NCBI GenBank assembly: GCA_019637645.1
Contig: JAHBVH010000049.1
Span: forward strand, 1-64,000
Direction of reading: 5' to 3'
DNA length: 64,000 bases
Source of the DNA: Caldilineaceae bacterium
Lineage (GTDB): Bacteria > Chloroflexota > Anaerolineae > Caldilineales > Caldilineaceae
The notes below the pieces were generated by a model. The model did not search any database. It had not been told where the DNA came from and saw only the letters and a list, made by a program, of their open reading frames with translations. The translations under genes and the position numbers were made by a program. Every line of letters begins with the position of its first letter. The stretch's first letter is position 1. This document shows, one piece after another, positions 55,348-64,000 of this stretch.

Positions 55348-56706
55348 ATGCAAACCCCTATGTTGGAAACCGCAGCTTGGCAGAACCGCTGGGACGCGCT
55401 ACAGGAGACGATTGTCCACACGGGTAGAGCCATCCGCCGCCAAGCAAAAAGCGCGCGGCAGAGCACCATCGAAGGAACTTTGCTCGCGCTCGAAGCCTTT
55501 GGTAGCAGCCAGATGGCCTTCTTCGGACAGGGCTTTCGCAAGGATGCCACAGTATTGTTAGAGCCATCCACGCAGTATCCACCCGAATATGCCTTTCGCG
55601 CGACCATTGATCAACTTGCCCAAGATCTGGATATGATCAGCCGGGCGTGGCAACAGCGGCTGCCCGATCTGGCTTCGCCTAAGATGATCGCAACGCTCAA
55701 CAAAGCCGACACCTTGGCCTATCAAGCGTTGGAACCAGCCATTCGGCATCAACTGGTGCCGAATGCAACGGTGGTCACTTATTTTCAAAAGGAAACCGCG
55801 GTGCGGCTGATCCCCTACGCGCCGGTGATCTTGATCGGCTTGCCGCTCACGATCTTGACCTCCCCCCAAGATCTACTGGCCGTACCCCATGAGGTTGGAC
55901 ACTATCTCTATCAATATGGCCGCGTCCCACCAGGCAGCAAATTTGCGGGAAGTCGCTTCGCCGCCGCGTTGAACTATCGCTTTGCCGATCAGCCAGCGTG
56001 GCTGTTGGCCTGGATGGAAGAGATTGTCGCCGACATCTACGGTGCGATCATCGGCGGGCCAGCCATGACCTTGGGCTTTGAGGCGTTGATCACCGACGAT
56101 CCACGCGCCGAATTTACCCATGACGATGGGGTGCACCCGATAGCGGCATTGCGCCCTGCCATCTATCATACGGTCTTGAAAGAGTTAGGAGGCTTTGAGC
56201 GAGTCCGCACCGCGTTAATCGCCCGCTGGGAGAGTTGGCAGGCCGAACGGGGCAACCCACGGACCTTTATTACGGCAGATCAGCAGATCGTGGCGCTGCG
56301 CGACGCCAAGGCGCTGGTTGACCATCTCATTGCCGACTTGCTACGTCATGAACTGGCTGGCATCCACGTCACCCAACCATGGAGCAGTGAATTGGCCGAG
56401 GGCAAAGAGCTGAAAACGTTGAGCGCTCAATTTGCCGACTATGTCAATGCGCTCCCCACTGAAAAGGCCGTTGACGTACCCGACCTGCAGATCGCAGAAG
56501 AGAGCGATGGCATTTGGCTACGACTTAAAGCCGCCGAGCTGCCGACTGTGGAGCGGAAGGCCGGTGCAACGGGCCTTTGGATCGATGCGATCAAAGACGC
56601 GGCGCAACGCCAGCAACCCTTCAACATGCCACCTCACGTGTGGATGACGCTGCTCGATGAGAGTGGTTGGGCGACCGAAGGGCCGGGGGGCGGTGTAGCC
56701 CACTAA
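55348..56706 (+). CDS. putative zinc metallopeptidase with HEVGH motif
   Basis: 452 residues from ATG 55348, which has AGGAG at the best distance; ATG 55342 is also possible and the frame is open from 55081. PHEVGHYLYQYG (His181, Glu182, His185) is an HExxH zinc site. WMEEIVADIYGAIIGG, about 40 residues later, provides acidic residues (Glu224, Glu225, Asp229) in the arrangement of gluzincin-type third ligands. LPLTILTSPQDLLAV before it is the hydrophobic strand. The rest is helical with no signal peptide, and I do not recognise the family. It could also be a non-peptidase zinc protein. It follows the hydrolase gene and converges on the BTAD/NB-ARC gene across a shared terminator. Confidence 0.65.
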   Translation: MQTPMLETAAWQNRWDALQETIVHTGRAIRRQAKSARQSTIEGTLLALEAFGSSQMAFFGQGFRKDATVLLEPSTQYPPEYAFRATIDQLAQDLDMISRAWQQRLPDLASPKMIATLNKADTLAYQALEPAIRHQLVPNATVVTYFQKETAVRLIPYAPVILIGLPLTILTSPQDLLAVPHEVGHYLYQYGRVPPGSKFAGSRFAAALNYRFADQPAWLLAWMEEIVADIYGAIIGGPAMTLGFEALITDDPRAEFTHDDGVHPIAALRPAIYHTVLKELGGFERVRTALIARWESWQAERGNPRTFITADQQIVALRDAKALVDHLIADLLRHELAGIHVTQPWSSELAEGKELKTLSAQFADYVNALPTEKAVDVPDLQIAEESDGIWLRLKAAELPTVERKAGATGLWIDAIKDAAQRQQPFNMPPHVWMTLLDESGWATEGPGGGVAH

Positions 56707-56708
56707 AG

Positions 56709-56741
56709 AGAGCTGACCGGTTTTCCAAACCAGTCAGCTCT
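56709..56741. terminator. bidirectional palindromic terminator, member of the dispersed family
   Basis: AGAGCTGACCGGTTT (56709-56723) pairs with AAACCAGTCAGCTCT (56727-56741) with one mismatch and loop TCC. It lies between the convergent metallopeptidase and regulator genes, 2 bp after one stop and 21 bp from the other. Confidence 0.85.
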
Positions 56742-56762
56742 TACCCTTGTGAATAGGCATGG

Positions 56763-59669
56763 CTAAGCCGGTTGGCTTACCTGTATCACCCGTTGCCGGA
56801 GTTCCGGGGTCAACGGGTGATTTTTTTGTTCAGCGAGCTGGAGACCCTCTTGCCAGTAATGATAGGCTGTTGGCCGGTCACCCAAAGCGTAGTGCAGATC
56901 CCCCAACTGGCGCAAGAGATAGACTTGGTTAAAGGTATCCTGAAGATCAAGGAGCAACTGTAGACTTTGTTGCGCGGCTTGCACCCCCAAGGCGAGGGCG
57001 TTCTGGTGGGCATAGATCCGGCTCAACTCATGCAGCGCCAGTGCATGAAAGAGCCGATTGCCGATCAGGTTGCTCAGTTCCAGCGCTTGCTTGGCATACG
57101 CTTCCGCTCTTTCCATTTTCTCTTGGAGGCGCGCAACCACGGTAAGGCTGTAGTAGGTCGCGGTTAGCTCGCCGCGATCATGCAACTTTTCGCAAATCTG
57201 GAGTGCCCGTTTGCAATAGGCTTCGGCTTTATCATATTGCTTTTGCTCCAAGGCGATATCGGCCAACAAACGGAGCGCGGGGACTAAATCGGTTTCATGG
57301 TTGAGGGTTTCGTACATCGTCAAGGCTTGGGTACAAGCCGCCAACGCCTCGGCTAATTTGCCCTGGAGATAGGCCAAGAAGGCGCGCTGATAATGGACAC
57401 TCGCAACCCCAACGTTGTCAGCGAGTGCCTCGCGGTAGCTTTGGCTGATCACCAGGAGCTCTTCGGCGGCCTTATACTGGCCTTGCTCTAGATTGAGGCG
57501 CGCGAGATAATATTGCGCGGCGGCAATACCCGCATAATCCTGCTGTTCTGTGCAGAGCTGAATCCCTTCGTGCAGAAGGGTGACAGCTTCGGCGGCATCG
57601 TTCTGCTCGATACAGGCCCGTCCCCAGTGCAAAAGAGCCATGCTTAGCGCATGATGATCGTTCAGCCGGATCGCCGCTGTTTTGGCTAAGGCATAAGCTT
57701 GGCGCGCTTCCCCATAATGGGCCCGGATAAACCACGGCACCGTCAGTACCTCGGCATAATCTAATACCGCTCGCCACTCTTCTAACTGATAGGCCATCTG
57801 TAGGCCCGCCATCATATTTTCCCACTCGGGTTGGAGTGCGTTGTATTCTGCTTGGTATTCTTGGGCAAAGGCAAGATAGTAGGCCATCATACGCTGGTGC
57901 GCGGTTTGGTCGTCGCCCAATTGTTCACGGGCAAAGTCGGCCAGCAGCGGATGTTGCCGATAGCGCTCTTCTGCTTCCTCGCTGAGCAGGGAGAGCGCGG
58001 TCAAGGCAAAAAGGCGATCTTCCGTCGTGTAGACATCCAAATTGGCAAGATAGGCCAGCGTTGACGCCGTAAATGAGCGCCCGCCAAAGACCCCCAACAG
58101 CGCAAAGATCTGTTGCAACGCGCCATCCAACGACTCCCAACTGACCATAAAAGAGGTGCGCACGGCGCGATCACTGATCGCTAAATCGAGCCGATCCTGC
58201 ACATTGTGCAATCGCTCTGCCATATCGGCCAGCCGACGGCGGGGGCGAGAGAGCAAGCGCTGCGCGGTGATTTCCACGGCCAGCGGCAAGTTCTGGAGCA
58301 AGGCACAAATCTGACGGGCCGCTTCGCGTTCGGCTGCGACCCGCTCCGCGCCCAGAATCCGCATCAAGAGCTGTTCGCCATCCGCACTGGTCATCTCGGC
58401 CAAAAGATAGGGGTGCGCACCGAGCGCGGTTGCCACGTCCAGATCGCGCGTGGTGAGCAGGGTCGCGCTTTGGGGGCTGCCGACCAGTAAGGGCCGTACC
58501 CGGGAAAGACTGCGCACATCATCTAGGATGATCAAGGTCTGCTTATCGGCGAGGACGCCCCGCAGCGCCGCGGCGCGGTTTTCCACATCGGAAAGGCCGC
58601 TAAAGTCATAGCCATAGGCTTGGGCCCAGCCGCCCAAAATATCAAGTGGCTCGGTGCTGGCGGTATAGGCCCAGAGCACGCCATCGGCAAAGTGGCCGCG
58701 CAGATCATAGGCCAGATGATTGGCAAGGGTAGTTTTGCCAATGCCGCCCATCCCAATGAGCGCGAGTAAACGGTTGGGCTGGGCGCGGCGTAGCTGTGCG
58801 CCGACCGTGGCTAAGTCTGCCGCACGGCCCACAAAATGGAGCAAGGCTGGCGGCGCTTGAAAGGGCGGTGGTAGCGGCGGCGCAGGGGTGACTGTGGCCG
58901 GTGCCGCGCTGGGCGCGACAAAGCGCGCGCCCGCCTCGGGGCCTAATGCGCCCGTTTCTATCTGGTCATAGAGTGCGTTGGTTTCGTCGGAAGGCGGGAC
59001 GCCAAACTCATCATAGAGCGCTTTGCTACAGAGCTCATACTGCGCCAAGGCGGCACTGCGTTGACCACTGAGGGCGAGCAAGCGCATAATCTGTTGGTGC
59101 GCCTCTTCGGACCACGGCTCGGATTTGAGCAACAAGTTGGCACAGGCAATGCCGTCGGTATAGTTGCGCCGTTGAATGTAGTGGTTGACGAGTTGGAGCG
59201 AGGCGCGCCGGACCATCTGCCAGAGCCGCTCGCGTTCATTGGTGACCCATTCCTCAAAAAAAGGAGCATCGCGCACATGAAAGTCTTCAAGAAATTCGCC
59301 GCGGTAGAGCGCCACTGCTTCGCGCAGTTGCTCGAAGGTCGCTTCGCCGCTCTTCAAATGGGCTTCAAAACGAGCGACATCCAGTTGATGATCGGTCGTG
59401 CGCTCAAAAGCAATCGTGTCCCGATCCGCCCGCAGAAAGGCGTCCAGATCGGCACGCACCTTGAGCAATTCGACCCGTAGATTGCGCCGGGCGGCGGCCT
59501 CATCCAAGTCGGTCCATAATAAGCCGGCTAAGGTTTGTCGCGAATGAGATTGGCCGCTCATCGCTAAATAATAGAGCAGCGCTTGGGCCTTGTGGGAGGT
59601 CAGCTCCAAAGGCTGTCCCTGTAATACAATCTGAGGACGACCCAACAAGGCAAGGTCTAGTGCGGGCAT
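56763..59669 (-). CDS. SARP-type transcriptional regulator: winged helix, BTAD, NB-ARC, TPR (STAND NTPase)
   Basis: 968 residues. Residues 1-95 form an OmpR-like DNA-binding domain (PQIVLQGQPLELTSHKAQAL, RRNLRVELLKVRADL). A bacterial activator domain follows (about 100-240), including WVTNERERLWQMVRRASLQL and RLLALSGQRSAALAQYELC. The NB-ARC part begins with the P-loop LIGMGGIGKTTLANHL near residue 308 and continues with LIILDDVRSL. The last 360 residues are TPR repeats, for example AYCKRALQICEKLHDRGELT. STAND regulators switch on by binding a ligand at the repeat domain. It is divergent from the Trp-blade protein gene. Target genes unknown. Confidence 0.92.
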   Translation of the reverse strand: MPALDLALLGRPQIVLQGQPLELTSHKAQALLYYLAMSGQSHSRQTLAGLLWTDLDEAAARRNLRVELLKVRADLDAFLRADRDTIAFERTTDHQLDVARFEAHLKSGEATFEQLREAVALYRGEFLEDFHVRDAPFFEEWVTNERERLWQMVRRASLQLVNHYIQRRNYTDGIACANLLLKSEPWSEEAHQQIMRLLALSGQRSAALAQYELCSKALYDEFGVPPSDETNALYDQIETGALGPEAGARFVAPSAAPATVTPAPPLPPPFQAPPALLHFVGRAADLATVGAQLRRAQPNRLLALIGMGGIGKTTLANHLAYDLRGHFADGVLWAYTASTEPLDILGGWAQAYGYDFSGLSDVENRAAALRGVLADKQTLIILDDVRSLSRVRPLLVGSPQSATLLTTRDLDVATALGAHPYLLAEMTSADGEQLLMRILGAERVAAEREAARQICALLQNLPLAVEITAQRLLSRPRRRLADMAERLHNVQDRLDLAISDRAVRTSFMVSWESLDGALQQIFALLGVFGGRSFTASTLAYLANLDVYTTEDRLFALTALSLLSEEAEERYRQHPLLADFAREQLGDDQTAHQRMMAYYLAFAQEYQAEYNALQPEWENMMAGLQMAYQLEEWRAVLDYAEVLTVPWFIRAHYGEARQAYALAKTAAIRLNDHHALSMALLHWGRACIEQNDAAEAVTLLHEGIQLCTEQQDYAGIAAAQYYLARLNLEQGQYKAAEELLVISQSYREALADNVGVASVHYQRAFLAYLQGKLAEALAACTQALTMYETLNHETDLVPALRLLADIALEQKQYDKAEAYCKRALQICEKLHDRGELTATYYSLTVVARLQEKMERAEAYAKQALELSNLIGNRLFHALALHELSRIYAHQNALALGVQAAQQSLQLLLDLQDTFNQVYLLRQLGDLHYALGDRPTAYHYWQEGLQLAEQKNHPLTPELRQRVIQVSQPA

Positions 59670-59878
59670 GTGATGCTTCCTAGATGGGTGTATGTCATTT
59701 AACGCGCGAACAACGAACGATCAACAGGCTGTCAGTAGAATCGGAACTATTGCATTATAAACTATGTTTTTAAAAAATCCAGACGCGTCAGGTAATGACA
59801 GCTGACTTGGCTGAAGCGTGTGCATCGATGGCTGATGATCAGTGTGCTGAGGAGGCCAGCCAAACCAGGGAGGAACTG

Positions 59879-61132
59879 ATGGAAAGTACGATATCCGAGC
59901 TACTTGCGCCGATGACAGGCGCGCTGCCAACCTTTTCTGCCTGGGCTGGGGCCGGTGACATGCTGAAGCAGCAGCGGGCAATAATGCCCCAATCTTTATG
60001 GCAAGAGGTAGAGCATGCGCTGCGGGTTAGGCGGGAGGTAACGGTGGCAAAGGTAGAGCAAGTGGCAAAGGTACCGCAAGCGATTGTCGCTCTGCAACAG
60101 AGCAATACCGGGCTCTTTGCCCATGAGGTGGTGATTGTAAAACAGCGCGCCCGCCAGGTGTTGACAGTCCTCCGTACATTGGATGAAGGCGTACAGCTCT
60201 GTAGCTGGCGGGTGAATGCCGACGGGACGATTTTGCGTACGGGCAGCAGCAACGCACCCTTTGCGCAGGTTCGCCAGGTGCAAGCGGTGCATGCGCGCAA
60301 CTATGTGCTTGCCTGCCGTACCGCAACGGGCGAGTTGCAACTAAGCCGGTGGGAAGTCAGTAACACCGGCGCGATCTATTTGGCTGGGATCCAAACCAAC
60401 TGTGCCCAACAGGTGCAGTGGGTGGAATTGGTGGCGCTCACGGTGGATCGGGTGGCGACGGTGGTCCAGACGACCACCGGCACTTGGCAACTGATGATTT
60501 GGCAATTACAGGGCGATGATAGCATTCAGCGCTTGGCCTGTCAGTCGCTAGATGCCGCTCTGGTGAATAGCTGTGCATTAACGGTACTGCCAGCCAGCGA
60601 GGATGGTCTACGGTTGGCCCTGCTCACCACAGAAACGCCAACCACCTTAGCGCTTCATCTGTGGCACTACCAGGCGACAACCGGCTTGCGCTTGTTAACG
60701 ACCCAGCGCCTGGGGTTGCCCGTACTCGCGTCGATCACCGTGGCGCAGGTTGATGAGATGACGCTCCGGGTGCTTGTGCAGACGGTCACCGGCCAATTAC
60801 AGCTGTTGACCTGGGCTTGGGATCAAGCCGACCAGACGCTCTTGTATCGCGACGCGGTTGCCCTTGGCGAAGAGGTCGGCCAGGTTGCCTGTCAGCCCGC
60901 TAGCGATGGCTTTATGCTGGTCAGCCGTACCTTGCGTAATGTTGTGCAACTCCAAGCTTGGCAAGCAACGGCTGATGGTCAGTTTGGCGTTGTGGGGCGT
61001 GGGCATCAGCCGGTCGCGGCGCTGAGTACGATCACCATCTGCGATGATCGGCTCGAGGGCAATGCGCCCTTCTTAAGCGGCCTGGTGGACGCCGAAGGTG
61101 AACTCACTTTGACGACCTGGGGTTGGGCTTGA
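59879..61132 (+). CDS. predicted beta-propeller protein with Trp-centred blade repeats
   Basis: 417 residues from ATG 59879, which has GGGAGGAA just upstream; ATG 59795 lacks one. After a helical N-terminus (1-100), six or seven blades of about 45-55 residues repeat a strand such as VQLCSWRVNADGTI, LQLSRWEVSNTGAI, WQLMIWQLQGDDSI, LALHLWHYQATTGL, LQLLTWAWDQADQT, VQLQAWQATADGQF and LTLTTWGWA. There is no signal peptide or catalytic motif, and no named propeller family is recognised. It is divergent from the BTAD/NB-ARC regulator gene (about 210 bp apart) and may be its target or partner; that is inference. Confidence 0.72.
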   Translation: MESTISELLAPMTGALPTFSAWAGAGDMLKQQRAIMPQSLWQEVEHALRVRREVTVAKVEQVAKVPQAIVALQQSNTGLFAHEVVIVKQRARQVLTVLRTLDEGVQLCSWRVNADGTILRTGSSNAPFAQVRQVQAVHARNYVLACRTATGELQLSRWEVSNTGAIYLAGIQTNCAQQVQWVELVALTVDRVATVVQTTTGTWQLMIWQLQGDDSIQRLACQSLDAALVNSCALTVLPASEDGLRLALLTTETPTTLALHLWHYQATTGLRLLTTQRLGLPVLASITVAQVDEMTLRVLVQTVTGQLQLLTWAWDQADQTLLYRDAVALGEEVGQVACQPASDGFMLVSRTLRNVVQLQAWQATADGQFGVVGRGHQPVAALSTITICDDRLEGNAPFLSGLVDAEGELTLTTWGWA

Positions 61133-61144
61133 GCAGTAGTAGCC

Positions 61145-61177
61145 AAACCTGACAGGTTTTGGAAACCTGTCAGGTTT
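61145..61177. terminator. bidirectional palindromic terminator, perfect copy of the dispersed family
   Basis: AAACCTGACAGGTTT (61145-61159) and AAACCTGTCAGGTTT (61163-61177) are exact complements around TGG. A- and T-rich ends suit termination both ways between the convergent propeller and S9 peptidase genes. Confidence 0.85.
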
Positions 61178-61188
61178 CTGCTCGGCCC

Positions 61189-63123
61189 CTATAAATTCAC
61201 GATCGCAATCGGTTCGATTTCATCGGCAGGGGCAAAGCCAAAGATGCGGCCATAGAAGTAAAGTTCGGCTTCGGCGCTACGAATAATATTTTCCGCTTTA
61301 CGGAAGCCATGTTGCTCACCGGCAAAGGCCAAATAGGCATAGGGCAGCCCCTTCTTCGCCAGCGCTTCGATCATAATTTCGGCCTGTGACGGCGGCACGA
61401 TCTTGTCTTCTAACCCCTGTAGCAGAATCACCGGCGTGTTGAGTTGGTCCGCCGCGTTGACCGGTGAACGCTCGGCATAGAGCGCCTTTTGTTCGGGGTA
61501 GGGTCCGATCAGGTAGTCCAGATAGCGCGACTCAAACTTGTGCGTGTCGTAGACAAAGGTTTCGAGTTCGGCCAGTCCAAAGTAGCTTGCGCCAGTGGCA
61601 AAGAAGTTCTGCCAGGTGAGCGCTCGCAAGGTCGTATAGCCCCCTGCGCTTCCCCCACGAATAGCCACGCGGGCCGCGTCGGCGCGGTTGGTAGCAATCA
61701 GATGTTTGGCCGCGTTGATACAATCCATCACATCCACAATGCCCCACTGGCCTTGTAGGCGCTGCCGATAGGCGCGCCCATAGCCTGTGCTGCCCCCATA
61801 GTTGACATCCACCACCCCAAAGCCGCGACTGGTCCAAAAGAGAATGCCCAAATTGAGTTGGGTGCTCGTGGCGCCCGTCGGCCCGCCGTGGCAGATCACG
61901 ATCAGCGGGGGCTGTTCAGTGGCTGGCGCGGTGAAAAAGGGATTGGTCGGCGGGTAAAAGATGGCATGTGCGGTGAGGTCATGCTCGGTGGGGAAGGCAA
62001 AGGCTTCGGGTTGGGCGAAGAAACGCGAATCAATCTCGGTGCGGGAGCTGACACACAACGTATCGGTGGCCCCGGTGCGCGGATCTAAAGTGATCACGCG
62101 CGCTGCACTGGTTGGGCCTGCGGCGATCAACCAAAGCTGGTTGCCATCGCTGTGCAGCGAACCTAGGGTGGTATAGGGAAAAGCAATTGGCTCGATCTGG
62201 TGGCTGCCCGGTGCAATCAAGCCCAGGTAGTCAAAGCCTTGCTGGGTATAGATGGCAGCCAGGGTGCCATCCGCCAAGAAGGTATATTGGGAAAGACCAA
62301 AGACCCATTGCGGGCCGCCAAACTCCGCGGCCATGGGCGCGATGGCTTCGATCACGCCATCAACCGCCCGATAGAGGTTCCACCAATTGGTGCGATCCGA
62401 GACAAAGTGTAAGACCCCATCCGCGCGCCACTCGGGCTGGAAGATCGATTCGGTGGCGCTCCCCGCGAGATGGCGTGGGCGGTGGAGCGTGGCTGCCGTG
62501 TCTAGCTCCGCCACCCAGAGTTCGGTGCCATCCCAGGGCAACTGGGGATGCCGCCACGCGAGCCAAGCCAACTGGCGACCATCGGGGCTGATCCGGGGAA
62601 AGGCATAGAAATCATAGCCCGCGGCAATGATATGGGGCGGTGCGGACCCATCGGTGGGCAGAGCCACCAATTCGTTGCTGACCCCACTCTCTTCATGCCG
62701 TTCGCGGACACAGATCAGCCAGCGGCCATCAGGTGTGATCCGGCCATCGGCATAGCGTAGGCTGCGGGGTTGGGGCGGTTCGGGCGTAATGGGTTGGGGG
62801 GGCGCGTCGGGTGTTTGGCGATAGAGCCGTTGATCGGCGAAATTCGAGAAGTAGACAACGCCTTTGTGTACCAAAAACATGCCCCCGCCATATTCATGAA
62901 CCAGCGTCCGCGCGTTGAAGCCGGACGGTGTGACATCGCTGGTTTGCCCGGCTTGGTCACGGCGGACAATCACATAGCGCCCTTGTTCCAGCGGACGCCC
63001 CTCTACCCAATAGGTGATGCCCTCCTCCACCTGGAGGCCGCGCAGCGAAATTCCCGCGCTGGCAAGAAATTCGGCACTGATTGGTGAACGCCAGGTCCCA
63101 TAGGGGGCGGTGCTCTTCTCCAT
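61189..63123 (-). CDS. S9 family prolyl oligopeptidase-type peptidase
   Basis: 644 residues from ATG 63123 (AAAGGAG upstream); the frame is open to 63222. The N-terminal part is a beta-propeller with blade phrases such as GRITPDGRWLICVRERH, FPRISPDGRQLAWLAW and FQPEWRADGVLHFVSDR. The C-terminal alpha/beta hydrolase domain has VICHGGPTGATS, RGGSAGGYTTLRAL (catalytic Ser), GLEDKIVPP (Asp) and AGEQHGF (His). No signal peptide is present, so it is a cytoplasmic dipeptidyl- or acylaminoacyl-peptidase-like enzyme that trims small peptides. A metal ABC permease remnant lies upstream on the same strand. Confidence 0.93.
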   Translation of the reverse strand: MEKSTAPYGTWRSPISAEFLASAGISLRGLQVEEGITYWVEGRPLEQGRYVIVRRDQAGQTSDVTPSGFNARTLVHEYGGGMFLVHKGVVYFSNFADQRLYRQTPDAPPQPITPEPPQPRSLRYADGRITPDGRWLICVRERHEESGVSNELVALPTDGSAPPHIIAAGYDFYAFPRISPDGRQLAWLAWRHPQLPWDGTELWVAELDTAATLHRPRHLAGSATESIFQPEWRADGVLHFVSDRTNWWNLYRAVDGVIEAIAPMAAEFGGPQWVFGLSQYTFLADGTLAAIYTQQGFDYLGLIAPGSHQIEPIAFPYTTLGSLHSDGNQLWLIAAGPTSAARVITLDPRTGATDTLCVSSRTEIDSRFFAQPEAFAFPTEHDLTAHAIFYPPTNPFFTAPATEQPPLIVICHGGPTGATSTQLNLGILFWTSRGFGVVDVNYGGSTGYGRAYRQRLQGQWGIVDVMDCINAAKHLIATNRADAARVAIRGGSAGGYTTLRALTWQNFFATGASYFGLAELETFVYDTHKFESRYLDYLIGPYPEQKALYAERSPVNAADQLNTPVILLQGLEDKIVPPSQAEIMIEALAKKGLPYAYLAFAGEQHGFRKAENIIRSAEAELYFYGRIFGFAPADEIEPIAIVNL

Positions 63124-63339
63124 GAACAGCTCCTTTCTGCTGTGAAGGGTCGCCATGTCCAGACCGCTAGGATTTTCAGACGGATGAAGCAAGTAAATCG
63201 GCCAGCGCGCTGGCTGGGTCACGGACCCGGCTAGCGCCTTTTACCAAATGGGATTGTCAACCTGCAGAAAATCCTAGTGGCCATCGGTAAGCAGATCCAA
63301 TGGCGTACCTTCTAAAGACAAAAATAGTAGACCTTTGTT

Positions 63340-63952
63340 TCATCTTACCGTACTTTGGCTATTCTGGCGAAAAGTTAGCGCTAATGGACCAAGGCTTGGC
63401 GGGCTAGCGTCCGCCCGGCTTTCGCTTTGGGTTTCCGGCTTCCCCTCGTGTTGCAACAAGTGGATGGTCAGCATCGATTGGGCAAAATCCCACCGTTGGC
63501 GGTTCCGGCGGAGCGCCACGGCAATGAGGCCGCGTGCGGGCGCACCCAGGAAGAACAGCCGAAAGACAATCCCCGTAACGGTTGCCATCGAGCCAGCAAG
63601 GTTGGCATCCATGAAGCGTGCCATCCAATACCCCACGATGGCGTTGACGATGCCGATCAACGCGCTCAGCCATAACATCCGTTGTAGATCATTGGTGAGC
63701 AGATAAGCCGCCGCGGCGGGGGAGATCCAGCCCCAGGAAAGTCACTCGATCAAAAGGGGCAAAGGCTAATTCGTCCAACAATACCGCATCCACATCCAGG
63801 TGAACACCGCGGGCAAAGCGCGAAATCAAAATGACGGCAATGCTAAAGCGCGCCGCGCCGGGTGCAACTACCGTGGCGCTCCAGGCTCATCAGCCGACAA
63901 GCAATAAGCGGCCCAGCATTAGGAAACTCATACGAAAACAATTCACAATCAT
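63340..63952 (-). pseudogene. decayed metal ABC transporter permease (ZnuB/MntB family)
   Basis: A remnant of an ABC-3 family permease. ATG 63952 has GAAGGAG upstream, but two stop codons follow after about 19 codons (near 63894). Further on, HLDVDAVLLDELAFAPFDR matches the cytoplasmic segment of manganese/zinc permeases. The frame then shifts near 63735 into WISPAAAAYLLTNDLQRML, followed by ALIGIVNAIVGYWMARFMD and AGSMATVTGIVFRLFFLGAP, the family's last helices. HLLQHEGKP would begin the winged-helix tail, but the sequence then loses similarity and stops at 63340. Most central helices are gone. The bases beyond 63953 may hold the 3' end of the ATPase gene, but too little is visible. Confidence 0.75.
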
Positions 63953-64000
63953 GCTTCTCCTTCGTTTTTATAGCGGTTTCTATCATTGCCCTCGATCCGC

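Overview
The window looks like chromosomal DNA of a Chloroflexota bacterium. This is inferred from gene style, not from a marker tree. The signs are Pro/Thr-rich linkers of the PTPTPT type in secreted proteins, large GT39 membrane glycosyltransferases with C-terminal beta-sandwich domains, lipoprotein-type class A PBPs, a BTAD/NB-ARC/TPR regulator, and a darA-tmk neighbourhood. There is no phage, insertion sequence, CRISPR array or rRNA operon. The order within the phylum cannot be fixed from this sequence.

Layout. 1-1.3 kb: 5' end of gltB (minus). 2.4-17.5 kb: six consecutive large integral-membrane GT39-like glycosyltransferases (plus), probably one or two transcription units, closed by a perfect 24-bp bidirectional terminator. 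17.6-26.5 kb: mostly minus-strand housekeeping genes. These are gmk-rhomboid-malQ, a FmdB-type zinc ribbon protein (plus), darA (c-di-AMP receptor), tmk, an R3H/AAA ATPase, an unrecognised protein, and a zinc-ribbon/cold-shock fusion. tRNA-Cys follows at 26.7 kb.

27.5-37.5 kb (plus) is an envelope block. It holds two paralogous lipoprotein class A PBPs that share an unnamed SCPG...CHH C-terminal domain, a secreted three-repeat protein, and a secreted LysM/fasciclin protein. 37.8-40.3 kb: rpsF-rpsR-parvulin operon with a good promoter and a structured leader. 40.4-45.6 kb: nucleoside hydrolase, a small membrane protein, a threonine dehydratase-like PLP enzyme, a four-helix membrane protein, and a Vps62-like membrane protein. 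tRNA-Val (minus) follows.

46.7-53.1 kb: a 2137-residue secreted subtilase with carboxypeptidase-regulatory, Kelch and DUF11-like regions. 53.2-64 kb: a GT-A glycosyltransferase, an alpha/beta hydrolase, an HEVGH putative metallopeptidase, the BTAD/NB-ARC/TPR regulator divergent from a Trp-blade propeller protein, an S9 peptidase, and a decayed metal ABC permease.

The least explained structure lies between genes. A dispersed family of palindromes, with arms close to ACCTGACAGGT, recurs at seven places and mostly sits just after stop codons. Two 12-nt inverted repeat pairs at 43.2 kb interleave in pseudoknot order. The FmdB gene has a long leader containing a promoter, a nested palindrome and a 15-nt tandem repeat. 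Nothing here is proved to be a new system. The GT39 array, the twin PBP block and the palindrome family are the best candidates for follow-up.
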